A stretch of DNA of 46,741 nucleotides from an uncultured bacterium (GCA_902783835.1 CACZSN010000020.1:1-46741), one strand, 5' to 3'; counted from the stretch's first letter, positions 16,743 to 26,210 are shown. Notes: a model not told the origin generated them from the letters alone. Numbers and translations are program-made.

Positions 16743-17804
16743 ATGGCTGTAAAAGATAAAGCGAAAGAAACCGAAAATGTTGCTGAAAATAAGGCAAAGG
16801 CATTAAGTCTTGCTATTGAAAAAATTGAAAAAGATTTCGGCAAAGGTTCGATTATGAAGTTAGGAGACAGACCTTCAGTTTCGATGGAATGCATTCCTAC
16901 GGGGGCATTATCATTGGATATTGCACTTGGAATCGGTGGTGTTCCGAGAGGTCGTATTATTGAAATTTACGGGCCTGAAAGTTCAGGTAAAACGACGTTA
17001 GCACAACATATTGTTGCGGAATGTCAGAAAAAGGGCGGAATTGCTGCATTTATTGATGCTGAACACGCACTTGACCCTGAATATGCAAAAAATTTGGGTG
17101 TAAATGTTGATGAACTTTTAATTTCGCAGCCGGACACAGGAGAACAAGCTCTTGAGATTACGGAAGAATTGGTTCGCTCTGCGGCGGTAGATGTTGTTGT
17201 CGTAGACTCTGTTGCGGCACTCGTTCCGAAAGAAGAAATTGAAGGTGCTATGGAAGATAAACAAATGGGGTTACAGGCTCGTTTGATGTCAAAAGCACTC
17301 AGAAAATTGACAAGTATTGTTTCAAAGACAAACACTACGGTAATTTTCATTAACCAATTGCGTCAAAAAATCGGTGTAATGTATGGTAGTCCTGAAACGA
17401 CAACAGGCGGTAATGCACTTAAGTATTATTCAAGCGTTCGTCTCGATATCAGAAGAATAGAAACGTTGAAGCAAGACAGTAAAGAATACGGAAACCGTGT
17501 TAAAGTCAAAGTTGTCAAGAATAAGGTTGCTCCTCCATTCAGAATTGCTGAATTTGATATTATTTTCGGTAAGGGAATTTCTAAATTGGGCTGTATCTTA
17601 GATATGGCGGTAGAATTTAGTATAGTTAAAAAAGCAGGTGCTTGGTTCAGTTACAATGATGAAAAATTGGGTCAAGGCCGTGAAAAAGCTATGGATTATC
17701 TTGAATCACACCCTGAAATTTTGGCGGAAGTTGATGCTAAGGTCAGAGAAAAAATTAATCCTCAACCGACGGCAGAAGAAAATCCTGAAAATACTCAAGA
17801 TTAA
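16743..17804 (+). CDS. recA: recombinase RecA (353 aa)
   Basis: The ATP-dependent strand-exchange protein of homologous recombination and the SOS response. Walker A is GPESSGKT at 77-84; [14 protein letters not shown] is Walker [21 protein letters not shown] covers the DNA-binding loop region. The C-terminal domain includes [19 protein letters not shown]. Length is typical, with no intein. I see no clear LexA-type box upstream; a TATAAT at 16705-16710 marks the probable promoter. It is followed by its own terminator. Confidence 0.98.
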   Translation: MAVKDKAKETENVAENKAKALSLAIEKIEKDFGKGSIMKLGDRPSVSMECIPTGALSLDIALGIGGVPRGRIIEIYGPESSGKTTLAQHIVAECQKKGGIAAFIDAEHALDPEYAKNLGVNVDELLISQPDTGEQALEITEELVRSAAVDVVVVDSVAALVPKEEIEGAMEDKQMGLQARLMSKALRKLTSIVSKTNTTVIFINQLRQKIGVMYGSPETTTGGNALKYYSSVRLDIRRIETLKQDSKEYGNRVKVKVVKNKVAPPFRIAEFDIIFGKGISKLGCILDMAVEFSIVKKAGAWFSYNDEKLGQGREKAMDYLESHPEILAEVDAKVREKINPQPTAEENPENTQD

Positions 17805-17824
17805 TCATATAAAATCATAATAAA

Positions 17825-17853
17825 AAGGCGAACCGTAAGGCTCGTCTTTTTTT
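17825..17853 (+). terminator. recA terminator
   Basis: AAGGCGAACC (17825-17834) pairs with GGCTCGTCTT (17839-17848) apart from one mismatch and one wobble, with a GTAA loop and T-run to 17853. Confidence 0.75.
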
Positions 17854-17883
17854 ATACAAATTTAATTTTAATAAATCCGAAAA

Positions 17884-18867
17884 TTATAAACATTCAAGAA
17901 TTTGATTGTTTGTTATTTTAAGACAATATTTTTCATCACAACTTGTCATTCTTTTGTCCCAAAGACAAGGACGACAATCGCAATTTGCGGTGATAACCTT
18001 GACATTGTCTCGTTCCGGGACTAATTTTTTTTCATCAGTTGGTCCAAAAAGTGCAATCGTCGGAACATTGAGAGCAAGTGCAAGGTGCATCGGGGCTGAA
18101 TCGCAACAGATGACTTTTTTTGCTCCCGTCATCAAAGCTCCTAATTCCTTTAAATTCTTTGTTTTGCCGTAGAAATTATAGAAATTTTCACGACCGTCAA
18201 CTTTTTTTAAAATTTCTTGAATACATTCATCGTCGTCAGGTCCGCCTGCCAATGCAACTTTTTCGCCACGATTGAGCAAAAGTTCGACAAGTTCTGCCCA
18301 TTTTTCGTTGCCATAACTTTTGATGATATTTTTGCGGATACTCATTTTGCTCACACCCGGGTGAATTAAAATCATATCCTTGCAAGCATCTGAATATTCA
18401 ATTTTGACTGATGGATTTTGGTACTCATCACCCGTAAGTTCCGCAACTAATGAGTGATACATTTTTCCTGCAAATTGTTGATTATTCAATTTGACAGCTT
18501 TTGTTAATAATTTTGTCGTAAATCCGCCGCAATCATAACCGATACGTGTCTTTATTCCCATAAAAAATAACAATACGGGAATCATTTTGTTTGAACCTGA
18601 TGAAACTACCAAATCAAACCCGCTGAATAATGCTTTGAAATAAAATTTCAAAAGTTCGAGGTACTTGTTTTTTGATTTAATATCCGCCAAAATAACATGA
18701 TTGATATCAGGGCATAAATCAACGATACTCTTGCTTCTCGGCTCAAGACAGAGCGTAATTTCAGCGTTTGGATATTTTGCTTTGACACTTTTTATAACAG
18801 GCAAAAACAAAATTTCATCGCCGATTCCGCCGAAATTAACCAATAAAATTTTCTTTACTTCATTCAT
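17884..18867 (-). CDS. glycosyltransferase family 9 protein, heptosyltransferase-like (327 aa)
   Basis: GT9 enzymes transfer heptose or a related sugar to lipopolysaccharide core or other envelope glycans. The N-terminus ILLVNFGGIGDEILFLPV has the family's GGIGD loop. The C-terminal half contains ILIHPGVS, KVALAGGPDDDEC and CCDSAPMHLALALNVPTIALFGPT, the donor-binding signature. The C-terminus is Cys-rich (CDCRPC, SCDEKYC), as in many GT9 proteins. It starts two bases after the small protein gene at 18870 and is the last gene of a minus-strand operon led by the GH13 gene. The exact donor and acceptor are unknown. Confidence 0.92.
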   Translation of the reverse strand: MNEVKKILLVNFGGIGDEILFLPVIKSVKAKYPNAEITLCLEPRSKSIVDLCPDINHVILADIKSKNKYLELLKFYFKALFSGFDLVVSSGSNKMIPVLLFFMGIKTRIGYDCGGFTTKLLTKAVKLNNQQFAGKMYHSLVAELTGDEYQNPSVKIEYSDACKDMILIHPGVSKMSIRKNIIKSYGNEKWAELVELLLNRGEKVALAGGPDDDECIQEILKKVDGRENFYNFYGKTKNLKELGALMTGAKKVICCDSAPMHLALALNVPTIALFGPTDEKKLVPERDNVKVITANCDCRPCLWDKRMTSCDEKYCLKITNNQILECL

Positions 18868-18869
18868 AA

Positions 18870-19217
18870 CTAAAACGGTTTTGTCTGATTAAGTTTATTA
18901 CGCAATTCTCTGAATCTTGCAATATCTTCTTGAGTTTTGCCTGATTCTTTGAAAACAACTTGGCTTGACGGATGAACCATCAAAATATAATCGACATGGA
19001 TTTCTAAGAAATTATATTTTCTCGGAGGTGCAGATGTCGTTCTTGAGAGGATTTCCGCATTTGTTACCGCCAAAAATCTCTTGTCCTTATCGTTGAGCAA
19101 GTCAGTAAGTTCTCTGTTTGTGTCCGTATATTTTGAAACGTAAACAGTTCCTTTAATGTCGTGGTCAACTGTTAAAATACATACGTCTATTGGAATTGTA
19201 TCCGAATGTTTTGCCAT
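18870..19217 (-). CDS. small conserved-looking protein of unknown function (115 aa)
   Basis: I cannot name a family. The sequence starts MAKHSDTIPIDVCILTVDHD and looks like a compact beta-rich domain (strands at KGTVYVSKY, KRFLAVTNAEI, NFLEIHVDYILMVHPSS) followed by a basic C-terminal helix. No signal peptide or membrane segment is present. AAGGA upstream is a good ribosome binding site. It sits between the GH13 gene (57 bases) and the GT9 gene (2 bases) and is surely co-transcribed with GT9. The fold hints at a small binding or PilZ-like regulatory domain, but no diagnostic motif is visible. Confidence 0.75.
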   Translation of the reverse strand: MAKHSDTIPIDVCILTVDHDIKGTVYVSKYTDTNRELTDLLNDKDKRFLAVTNAEILSRTTSAPPRKYNFLEIHVDYILMVHPSSQVVFKESGKTQEDIARFRELRNKLNQTKPF

Positions 19218-19274
19218 CTGTTTTTCCTTTTTTCAATCGATTGGTTTAATTATATCGCAATTTTTTTCTCTTGG

Positions 19275-20825
19275 CTATTTGTTACACTTTTTATCAAATG
19301 TGTAAGTCATAACAAAAGCTTCATCAGGGCGAAGTACAGTTATAACGTGCCCTTCCCTGCTAAAATCGGGTTGTGAATTTTTTGTTATAACTTCTTTTGA
19401 TTTTATAATTTTTTCAACGTTAACAATAGCCATAGCATTGTGATGATTACCGTTTACGATTACGACGACTCCTTTGTTTCCCAAAGTTCTTTCATAAGCG
19501 TATATTTTGTTACTGCTTGCGTTGAGACGTTTTACGTCAAGGAATTTAAAATCACCTTTCGTAACAATATCACCTAATTGTTTACGAAATTCTATTGTCT
19601 GTTTCAATTTCTTTTGCATAATCGGTAAATTACCACCAGGTTTGCGGGAGAAATTGAAAATATCGATTTTGTTTTTGTGGGCATAATAAACATCGCTGTC
19701 AGTGTAAGTAACTTCAGCCTTTTTGCCGTTGTATGGATATTGATATTTGTCTCCGCTTTGGAAGCCGTCAACATAATAAGGATTTACGGGCAAAGTTGCG
19801 TTCATATACATAATGCTTTCCGCATATGCGGGAGAAATTGTGTATGCACTTTCCAAATCGTGAGTGTCAAAACAACCCAAAATAGCCTTCGTTTCGCCTT
19901 TTTGTGCAAGTTCGTTTATGTGTTTGAAAACGAATTTAAAATCATCAACACTTTTGAAGTTTACAAAATCGAGCAAATTGCCATAGTAGCCGTCAAAACC
20001 TGCTTCTAAAAGTTTAACGTAATTTGCGGTCGGCGAAGGAACTTCTGGCGGTGCCCATGCCTCTGCTGTTTCTGCTACGAACATAAATTCAGGGTCTTTT
20101 GCCCTTGTGTAAGAAATCAATTCTTTCCAAAATTCATACGGTTTAATCGGTGCAACATCTGCTCTGATGCCGTCGACACCTGCATTTAACAATATATCGA
20201 CATATTTTTTATGCTCGTCAAGTAATTTTTTGTTTAATGAACCGTCCTCATTTACGGTTTTAAAAAGTCTGACATCTGTCCAATCGACAGGAATCATAGC
20301 TTTTCCGTCTTTATCTTTGACAAAAAGTTCGGGATATTTTTCTGACATATCCAAAGAACCGCAAGCCGGAATGTCAACAATCACACGAATTCCACGCTTA
20401 TGACATTCTGAAACAAATTTTTTTAATTGTTCGGTGTCGGACAATTTTGATTTTTTATCGACAAGATTTGGGTCAATTCCTGCGATTTCAGTCATTGAAT
20501 AGACAGAACCGACTGTACCGATTGCGGATTTTTTACCGGTCGGGTTAATAGGCATGACGTGAATTGCATTGATGCCGTAATTTTTTAATTCATCAAGTCT
20601 TTTGATTGCGTTGAGAAAATTGCCGACCGTTTCGCCTTTTTCAATTTCAATGATGCCGTTTCCGTTTTTATCGTTTGCGTTGAATGTACGCATGTTAATT
20701 TCGTAAATGATTGCATTATTGTTAAGATATAAAGTTCTTAAGTCATTTTTTTTGCAAGTTTCAGCATTTGCTGAAACCGCTACAATCCCTATTGTTAAAG
20801 CCGTTAATAAAAATTTTTTCTTCAT
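19275..20825 (-). CDS. secreted alpha-amylase family (GH13) protein (516 aa)
   Basis: A glycoside hydrolase family 13 protein with an N-terminal signal peptide (MKKKFLLTALTIGIVAVSANA). GIRADVAPI holds the nucleophile Asp, FVAETAEAW the acid/base Glu and CFDTHD the third carboxylate of the barrel. The first conserved region is degenerate: VIVDIPACGS replaces the usual D...NH. A DKNGNGIIEIE segment near the start resembles a calcium loop. I use the ATG at 20825, which fits both the signal peptide and the promoter nine bases away; an upstream ATG at 20873 would run through the promoter. It heads a minus-strand operon with the genes at 18870 and 17884. The substrate is probably an alpha-glucan. 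Confidence 0.88.
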   Translation of the reverse strand: MKKKFLLTALTIGIVAVSANAETCKKNDLRTLYLNNNAIIYEINMRTFNANDKNGNGIIEIEKGETVGNFLNAIKRLDELKNYGINAIHVMPINPTGKKSAIGTVGSVYSMTEIAGIDPNLVDKKSKLSDTEQLKKFVSECHKRGIRVIVDIPACGSLDMSEKYPELFVKDKDGKAMIPVDWTDVRLFKTVNEDGSLNKKLLDEHKKYVDILLNAGVDGIRADVAPIKPYEFWKELISYTRAKDPEFMFVAETAEAWAPPEVPSPTANYVKLLEAGFDGYYGNLLDFVNFKSVDDFKFVFKHINELAQKGETKAILGCFDTHDLESAYTISPAYAESIMYMNATLPVNPYYVDGFQSGDKYQYPYNGKKAEVTYTDSDVYYAHKNKIDIFNFSRKPGGNLPIMQKKLKQTIEFRKQLGDIVTKGDFKFLDVKRLNASSNKIYAYERTLGNKGVVVIVNGNHHNAMAIVNVEKIIKSKEVITKNSQPDFSREGHVITVLRPDEAFVMTYTFDKKCNK

Positions 20826-20834
20826 AATAAAAAA

Positions 20835-20863
20835 ATTATAGCAAATTTTCTGCACATTGTCAG
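20835..20863 (-). promoter_or_regulatory. strong promoter of the GH13 gene, probably leaderless
   Basis: On the minus strand CTGACA (20858-20863), a 17-base spacer ending in TGC, and TATAAT (20835-20840). Only nine T/A bases separate the -10 from the ATG at 20825, so the transcript should start two or three bases before the start codon. Confidence 0.75.
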
Positions 20864-20907
20864 TTTTTATCATATAATTTTAATAAAAATACAAAACAGA
20901 GGTTCTT

Positions 20908-21951
20908 ATGAAAGAAAAACTTGAACAATTATATCAGACAATATCGGCTGAAATCGAGAAGGCATCTACGGTTGCTGAATTAGAAGAAGTAAAAAACAAT
21001 CACATGTCGAGAAAATCCGAACTTAATAATATCAGAAAACAATTGAAAGACTTGTCAGTTGAGGATAAAAAGGTTATCGGAGCTTTGACAAATAAGATTT
21101 CTCAAGACTTGCAAAATCTTATGAACGACAAGCAAGAAGTGTTGAAAACGGCGGAAAGAAACGAAAAATTAAAATCTGAAGTTATCGACATCACACTCCC
21201 CGGAGATTACATGCCCGCAGGCAAAATGCATCCGATTACAAAGGCAATGAACGAAATTGTTGATATTTTTGAAGGGTTGGGCTTTTCATTGGTACTTCCA
21301 GAAAATTCGCCCGAAGTTGAAACGGAATATGTCAACTTTGACATGCTCAACTTCCCTCAAGACCACCCTGCTCGTGATATGCAAGATACATATTATGTCG
21401 AAGGTAAGGACAATGTGATTTTGAGAAGCCAAACTTCAGGTGCACAAATTCGTGAAATGCTTACTCACAAACCGCCTATCAGAGTAATTTCTCCCGGTAG
21501 AGTTTTCAGATGCGAATCTGTTAGTGCAAGAAAGCACAATCAATTCCACCAAGTTGAAGGTTTGTTGATTGACAAAGACATTACATTTGGTGATTTGAAG
21601 GGTATTTTGAACGAATTTATCAAAATTTATTTCGAAGGTGCAAGACCGACAAGAATGAGAAACAGTTTTTTCCCGTTCACCGAACCGAGTTGCGAAATTG
21701 ACGTTCAATGTATTATGTGTAACGGCAAGGGCTGCAGAGTTTGTTCAGGTTCTGGCTGGCTCGAAATTTTGGGTGCGGGCATGGTTGATGTCAATGTTCT
21801 TAAAAACGTCGGAATTGACCCAGAAGTATATTCAGGATTTGCTTTCGGTATGGGCGTAGAACGTATGGCTATGCTTAAATACGCAATTGATGATATACGT
21901 TTATTCTTTAATAATGATATGCGATTCCTTTCTCAATTCAAAGGAAAATAA
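20908..21951 (+). CDS. pheS: phenylalanyl-tRNA synthetase alpha subunit (347 aa)
   Basis: The catalytic subunit of the alpha2-beta2 class II enzyme that charges tRNA-Phe. A coiled-coil N-terminus (about 1-90) leads to the class II core: HPITKAMNEIVDIFEGLGF, then DMQDTYYV, RVFRCESVSARKHNQFHQVE (motif 2) and FGMGVERMAMLKYAI (motif 3). GAGG precedes the ATG. The beta-subunit gene pheT is not adjacent; an unrelated gene follows after 12 bases. Separate pheS and pheT loci are known in cyanobacteria. Confidence 0.97.
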   Translation: MKEKLEQLYQTISAEIEKASTVAELEEVKNNHMSRKSELNNIRKQLKDLSVEDKKVIGALTNKISQDLQNLMNDKQEVLKTAERNEKLKSEVIDITLPGDYMPAGKMHPITKAMNEIVDIFEGLGFSLVLPENSPEVETEYVNFDMLNFPQDHPARDMQDTYYVEGKDNVILRSQTSGAQIREMLTHKPPIRVISPGRVFRCESVSARKHNQFHQVEGLLIDKDITFGDLKGILNEFIKIYFEGARPTRMRNSFFPFTEPSCEIDVQCIMCNGKGCRVCSGSGWLEILGAGMVDVNVLKNVGIDPEVYSGFAFGMGVERMAMLKYAIDDIRLFFNNDMRFLSQFKGK

Positions 21952-21963
21952 CAGGAGAAAATT

Positions 21964-22542
21964 ATGACGGATAATGCAAAAACAGTAGAATTTGATCCGG
22001 GAATAGGTCCTCTTGCAACGGATTTGTATCTCGAAGTTTACGTAATTGAAAACGATATTGCCAATATGCCGCAGTTTGCGAGAAAGGCAAGATATTTTGC
22101 CGCTACGTACAGAAAAATTCTCAAATCATTAATTAATAACCTTGGTTTTTATAGAGGTTGTTTGGGTTGGGCATATTACATCGTGAATGAGCACAAAGGA
22201 GAGGCTTTTACGGGTAATCCTTTTGTAAATTACACGGAAGAACAAAAAGCACAATATGCACCTACGGAAATGGTTGATTTCTGCATTGAATATCTTCCGA
22301 AATTTGAATCTGATTTGAAATATTTTCACATTAAAAATGTAAAATTGCCTGAAAATGCGATGAATATTTTAAATCAATACAGAGAATTTTTGTCAATCAA
22401 TGAAGGTTTTATTAACGCTAAAAATGCTGATGATATTAAACTTCCCGAAAATATTGAATTTTCAAAATCTCCTTTGGAAATAAAAGCAGAACTTGAAAAA
22501 GCAATAGAAAGCAAAAATCTTGATAATTTGATTAACTTATAA
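21964..22542 (+). CDS. protein of unknown function (192 aa)
   Basis: Not recognised. It is soluble and probably helical, with no signal peptide, Cys pair or catalytic motif that I can name. Distinctive stretches are FDPGIGPLATDLYLEVYVIE near the start, RKARYFAATYRKILKSL, and GCLGWAYYIVNEHKGEAF in the middle. The gene starts 12 bases after pheS with an AGGAG ribosome binding site and so is co-transcribed with it. The HEAT-repeat gene follows after 60 bases. Confidence 0.8.
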   Translation: MTDNAKTVEFDPGIGPLATDLYLEVYVIENDIANMPQFARKARYFAATYRKILKSLINNLGFYRGCLGWAYYIVNEHKGEAFTGNPFVNYTEEQKAQYAPTEMVDFCIEYLPKFESDLKYFHIKNVKLPENAMNILNQYREFLSINEGFINAKNADDIKLPENIEFSKSPLEIKAELEKAIESKNLDNLINL

Positions 22543-22602
22543 TCTCTTGTGATACTTGAATTTTGTTTGTATTCCGTATAAAATACAACAAAAAGGAGCA
22601 AT

Positions 22603-23565
22603 ATGGCAGATTTGAATTTTGAACAATTAGCAAAAGATTGCCTCATAAACAGAACTGACGACGGTAATCAATCAGTTGTATTGATTGATAAACTTGAGGA
22701 AGAAATGTTGCGTAAAGAAGATTTTATCGCAACAATTAACTATTTCTTTGAAATCAGTAACGATTATAAAGTTGTTTCTTATTTATTCAAAAAGATGAGT
22801 AAATATAAGTCCTCAACAAGTGTTGCTCCGCTTGTTGACACGTTGGTTTTAAAGGAAAAATACAAGGTTAAATTCAAAGACGAAGACGTAAGAATGTGCA
22901 TTAGGGTTAATGCGGCAAAAACACTTGCTAATATTAAAGATAATTCCGCCGTAAATCCCTTGTTATATTGCTTAAATAATAAAGGTGAAAATTATAAACT
23001 TCGTTTGGCTTGTGCGGAAGCTCTCGGTAAAATCGGTGACAAATATGCTGTCCTTCCTCTTTCGGAAGTTTTGAAAGACGAGAGCGAAAGTTCGGTTTAT
23101 TTGAAGGAATCAGCGGCATTTGCACTTGGTATGATTGGTGATGCAAAAGCTGTCGATACACTTGTAAATGTTCTTGAAACAGGCAGAGAACTTATGGATA
23201 AGTTCACATTCCTGAAAGAACGTGCAATCGAAGCTCTTTCGAGAATTAATACAAGCAGCGATAAGGTATTTCATGCTTTGGAAAAATCTTTGAAAGACCA
23301 ATCTGTTCAAGTCAGAATTAACGCTATTGAAGCACTTTCTAATCTTGATGATGACAGAGTTTCGAAATTGCTCTATACATGTTTGAATGATAAATCACCT
23401 GAAGTTGCGAGAAATGCGATAATTGCATTGTTTAATATTTCGGGAGAACAAGTTTTGAATGATATTTTGAACGATAATACTCTTCCTGAATATACGATAA
23501 GACTTGTTAAGGAAATTATTGAAGAAATCGAATCAAACGATTACGACGATACGGATGAATTATAA
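22603..23565 (+). CDS. HEAT-repeat protein (320 aa)
   Basis: From about residue 75 the protein is a tandem array of helical HEAT/PBS-lyase-type repeats: VRINAIEALSNLDDDR, LRLACAEALGKIGDKYAVLP, LKESAAFALGMIGDAKAVD and similar units of about 30 residues. The array forms a curved solenoid for protein binding. In cyanobacteria related repeats occur in phycobilin lyases, but no lyase-specific residues are evident. The N-terminal 70 residues are a separate helical part. An AAGGAG ribosome binding site precedes the ATG. It probably acts as a scaffold; partners are unknown. Confidence 0.85.
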   Translation: MADLNFEQLAKDCLINRTDDGNQSVVLIDKLEEEMLRKEDFIATINYFFEISNDYKVVSYLFKKMSKYKSSTSVAPLVDTLVLKEKYKVKFKDEDVRMCIRVNAAKTLANIKDNSAVNPLLYCLNNKGENYKLRLACAEALGKIGDKYAVLPLSEVLKDESESSVYLKESAAFALGMIGDAKAVDTLVNVLETGRELMDKFTFLKERAIEALSRINTSSDKVFHALEKSLKDQSVQVRINAIEALSNLDDDRVSKLLYTCLNDKSPEVARNAIIALFNISGEQVLNDILNDNTLPEYTIRLVKEIIEEIESNDYDDTDEL

Positions 23566-23583
23566 TTAACAGAATGGGTTTAA

Positions 23584-23596
23584 TCCGCTCATAGCG
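23584..23596 (+). other. small hairpin before the SPOR gene
   Basis: CCGCT-CAT-AGCGG lies 13 bases upstream of the SPOR-protein ATG, just ahead of its GGAG ribosome binding site, and can extend by AAT/GTT pairs. No T-run follows. It may mark an mRNA processing or translation-control site. Confidence 0.35.
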
Positions 23597-23609
23597 GGTT
23601 GGAGAAGTT

Positions 23610-24347
23610 ATGGCAAAGTTTAAGAAACCGAAAAAGAAAAGTAAAAATAAATTCACATTTTTAATTCTTTTTATAGTAACTTTTGTTGCGACACTTTTTT
23701 TGGTTTCCGCGTTGTTTAAAAATTTTTCACCCCCGGTTGATGTAAATATAGGCGGAGAGGCAAATGTTGAAACCGCTGAAGAAAATGAACATTTTGCGGA
23801 ACTTGATTCAAGGTTAAAGTGGATTCAATACGAAGACACAATGGGCGAAAGTATGGCAAAAAGTGAAGCTTCGGCTTTAGGAAACAGTTCTTCCGAAAAA
23901 TCAAACGTTGAGGAAAAAACGAAAAAATCGAAATCAACTTCAGTTCCTAAAACTCAAAATACTGTTAAAAAGCAGTCGCCGTTGCTTGCAGAGCCGCCTG
24001 TTATGCAGTATTCATTTGATGAAGCTCCGGTTCCCGTAAGAACACCGAAGACTGTTTCAAAACCGCCTGTTCCGACTGTTGCGGAAGTTCAAATTAGAGC
24101 AAATTCAAATGCTTCTTCTCCAAATACCGTAACCAAAGTTTATATCGGATTTTATCCGACGATGGCGCAGGCAAATACGATTAGAAACCGTGTGTCTACG
24201 GCAGTTTACGGTTATCAACCTTTCGTAAGAAGATTGGGAAGCCAATATGTTGTTCAAGTTGCTTCATTTTCTGACAGAAGCAGAGCGGTTAGTCTTAAGA
24301 GTGAACTTGACGGAAAAGGTTTTTCGGCAAGATTATTAACGGAGTAG
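23610..24347 (+). CDS. SPOR-domain membrane protein (245 aa)
   Basis: A short, very basic cytoplasmic tail (KKPKKKSKNK) precedes one membrane segment at about 15-38. A long Ser/Pro/Lys-rich linker follows and a C-terminal SPOR domain (about 170-245, VYIGFYPTMAQANTIRNRV ... YVVQVASFSDRSRA). SPOR domains bind denuded peptidoglycan, so the protein is probably located at the division septum, like FtsN or DedD, though neither can be assigned. The next gene begins three bases after its stop. Confidence 0.88.
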   Translation: MAKFKKPKKKSKNKFTFLILFIVTFVATLFLVSALFKNFSPPVDVNIGGEANVETAEENEHFAELDSRLKWIQYEDTMGESMAKSEASALGNSSSEKSNVEEKTKKSKSTSVPKTQNTVKKQSPLLAEPPVMQYSFDEAPVPVRTPKTVSKPPVPTVAEVQIRANSNASSPNTVTKVYIGFYPTMAQANTIRNRVSTAVYGYQPFVRRLGSQYVVQVASFSDRSRAVSLKSELDGKGFSARLLTE

Positions 24348-24350
24348 ATT

Positions 24351-24875
24351 ATGTGCGGATGGTTTTTCTTATTTTTTATATTAATTTTTTCCGCACTGCG
24401 GTATTATCATCACAAAATTTCCAATCAAATGAAATCGCTTGCAAAATCGCAACTTGATGATGGTGAACAAATCGTACTTTTCTTGCATGCACCTGTTTTT
24501 ATGACGATTGTTTATTCTCTCGTTTTGGCGGTTGAAGCGGATAGTGTTTTACACTTATTTTTTATGGAAGGAATTGAGTGTATAGATACATTATTTTTAA
24601 TAATGGTAACTGTTTTGAGTGTTTTGATTTTGAAATATTTACCAAATCTTTTCAAGAAAAATTTTTATGCCGTAACAAATAAAGCAATTAAGCCGATTGA
24701 AAAACAAGATGCAGAAACTGTGTTACTTTCAGATATCAAAAATGCTGTTTTTGACAACAAAGTTTTTTTGATTAAGTCGGTTTGTGTTGTCAAAAAAGAC
24801 GATAGTGTTGTCAAATACTCATATATCAACCATTCAGAACAATTTTGCAATTATCTTAAATCGGTTATTGAATAA
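24351..24875 (+). CDS. membrane protein with PH-like domain (174 aa)
   Basis: The first 20 residues are hydrophobic and two further membrane segments lie at about 48-68 and 78-100. The soluble C-terminus, starting YAVTNKAIKPIEKQDAETVL and continuing DIKNAVFDNKVFLIKS, resembles bacterial PH-like (bPH) domains. The ribosome binding site GGAG is inside the end of the SPOR gene, three bases away, so the two are coupled. The function is unknown; an envelope role alongside the SPOR protein is plausible. Confidence 0.65.
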   Translation: MCGWFFLFFILIFSALRYYHHKISNQMKSLAKSQLDDGEQIVLFLHAPVFMTIVYSLVLAVEADSVLHLFFMEGIECIDTLFLIMVTVLSVLILKYLPNLFKKNFYAVTNKAIKPIEKQDAETVLLSDIKNAVFDNKVFLIKSVCVVKKDDSVVKYSYINHSEQFCNYLKSVIE

Positions 24876-24887
24876 ATTTTGATTGCA

Positions 24888-26210
24888 TTAATCGACAAGT
24901 TCTGCATAGAGACACCAAGTTTGAGCTTTGGTGATTTTAACGTTAACAAATTCACCGGTCAAATCTTTTTCTGACGGGAAGTGAATGAGTTTGCCCGTTG
25001 TGGTTCTTGCATTCATCATCATTTTGCCGTGTTTTTCTTTTTGTGATTCACAGAGAACTTCATATACTTTGCCGACAAGTTTTTGGTTTGAGGCAAGTGT
25101 CATTTTGCAGTTTGTTTCGTGAAGTCTTTGGAAACGTTCTTCTTTAACTTCATCGGGAATGAAAATGTCCGTCATTCTTCCTGCTTTTGTGAAAGGACGG
25201 GGAGAGTAGATGGCGGTATTTGAATAATCGATTTTGAGTTCTTCAATCGCTGAGAGTGTGTCTTGAAACTCTTCTTCTGTTTCACCGGGAAAGCCTGCGA
25301 TGAAATCGCTTGTTATTTCGACTTCGTCATAGCGGTTTCTGATTTTGTTGTAAATTTCATAGTATTGTTCTCTGTCATAGCGGCGGTTCATCGCCTTGAG
25401 AACTCTTGAATTACCTGATTGCATCGGAATGTGGAAAAATTTGCTCACTTTGTCACATTCTGCAACCGCTTCGATTAAATCATCCGTGATGTCGGTCGGG
25501 TATGAGGTTACGAATTTAATACGGAATTTTCCTTCGATTTTGTTCAATTCTCTCAAAAGGTTTGCAAGAGTAATGTTCGGGTCGTGCAAATCTTTTCCGT
25601 AACTATCAACGTTTTGTCCTAAGAGGGTAATTTCTTTTTTGCCGTCAGCAATTGCTTTTTGGGCTTCTTTTATGATTAATTCCGGGCGACGACTTCTTTC
25701 ACGACCTCTTGTGAAAGGAACTACGCAGTATGTGCAAAAATTATTGCAACCTTCAATAATCGGAATCCAAGCTCCGACTGTGTCTTGACGGTTGAGTTTG
25801 AGTTCTTCGGGTTCGGGGTAAGGAATTGTTGTAATTTCGCAAACTTTTTCTCCGTTTTCAACCCGTTTAACAAATTCTGGGAACTTAAAAATATTATGAG
25901 TTCCGAAAATTAAATCGAGGTAGGGCATTCTTTTGAAAAGAGCGTCTTTGTCGATTTCAGCGGCACAACCGCAAATTCCTATTTTAATATCGGGGCGGTT
26001 CTTTTTTCTTTTCCCCCAAACACCTAATTGGCTGTATGCCTTGTCAACAGAGGTTTGTCTGATTGCACAGGTTGATACGATTAAGAAATCGGCTTCTTTT
26101 TGGTCGGTTGTTTTGTCGTAACCTAATTCCATAAACATGCCTTCTAATCTTTCGGTATCGGACTTATTCATCTGACAGCCCATTGTTTCGATATAAAATT
26201 TCTTGCTCAT
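24888..26210 (-). CDS. miaB: tRNA-2-methylthio-N6-dimethylallyladenosine synthase (440 aa)
   Basis: A radical SAM methylthiotransferase that adds the 2-methylthio group to i6A37 of tRNAs. The N-terminal UPF0004 domain provides the cysteines of the auxiliary cluster (MGCQMN, STCAIRQ, CGCAAE). The radical SAM motif is CNNFCTYC in EGCNNFCTYCVVPFTRGRE, and a TRAM domain lies at about 370-440. MGCQMN and VPFTRGRERSR favour MiaB over the ribosomal-protein enzyme RimO or MtaB. It is monocistronic and convergent with the upstream operon. Confidence 0.95.
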   Translation of the reverse strand: MSKKFYIETMGCQMNKSDTERLEGMFMELGYDKTTDQKEADFLIVSTCAIRQTSVDKAYSQLGVWGKRKKNRPDIKIGICGCAAEIDKDALFKRMPYLDLIFGTHNIFKFPEFVKRVENGEKVCEITTIPYPEPEELKLNRQDTVGAWIPIIEGCNNFCTYCVVPFTRGRERSRRPELIIKEAQKAIADGKKEITLLGQNVDSYGKDLHDPNITLANLLRELNKIEGKFRIKFVTSYPTDITDDLIEAVAECDKVSKFFHIPMQSGNSRVLKAMNRRYDREQYYEIYNKIRNRYDEVEITSDFIAGFPGETEEEFQDTLSAIEELKIDYSNTAIYSPRPFTKAGRMTDIFIPDEVKEERFQRLHETNCKMTLASNQKLVGKVYEVLCESQKEKHGKMMMNARTTTGKLIHFPSEKDLTGEFVNVKITKAQTWCLYAELVD

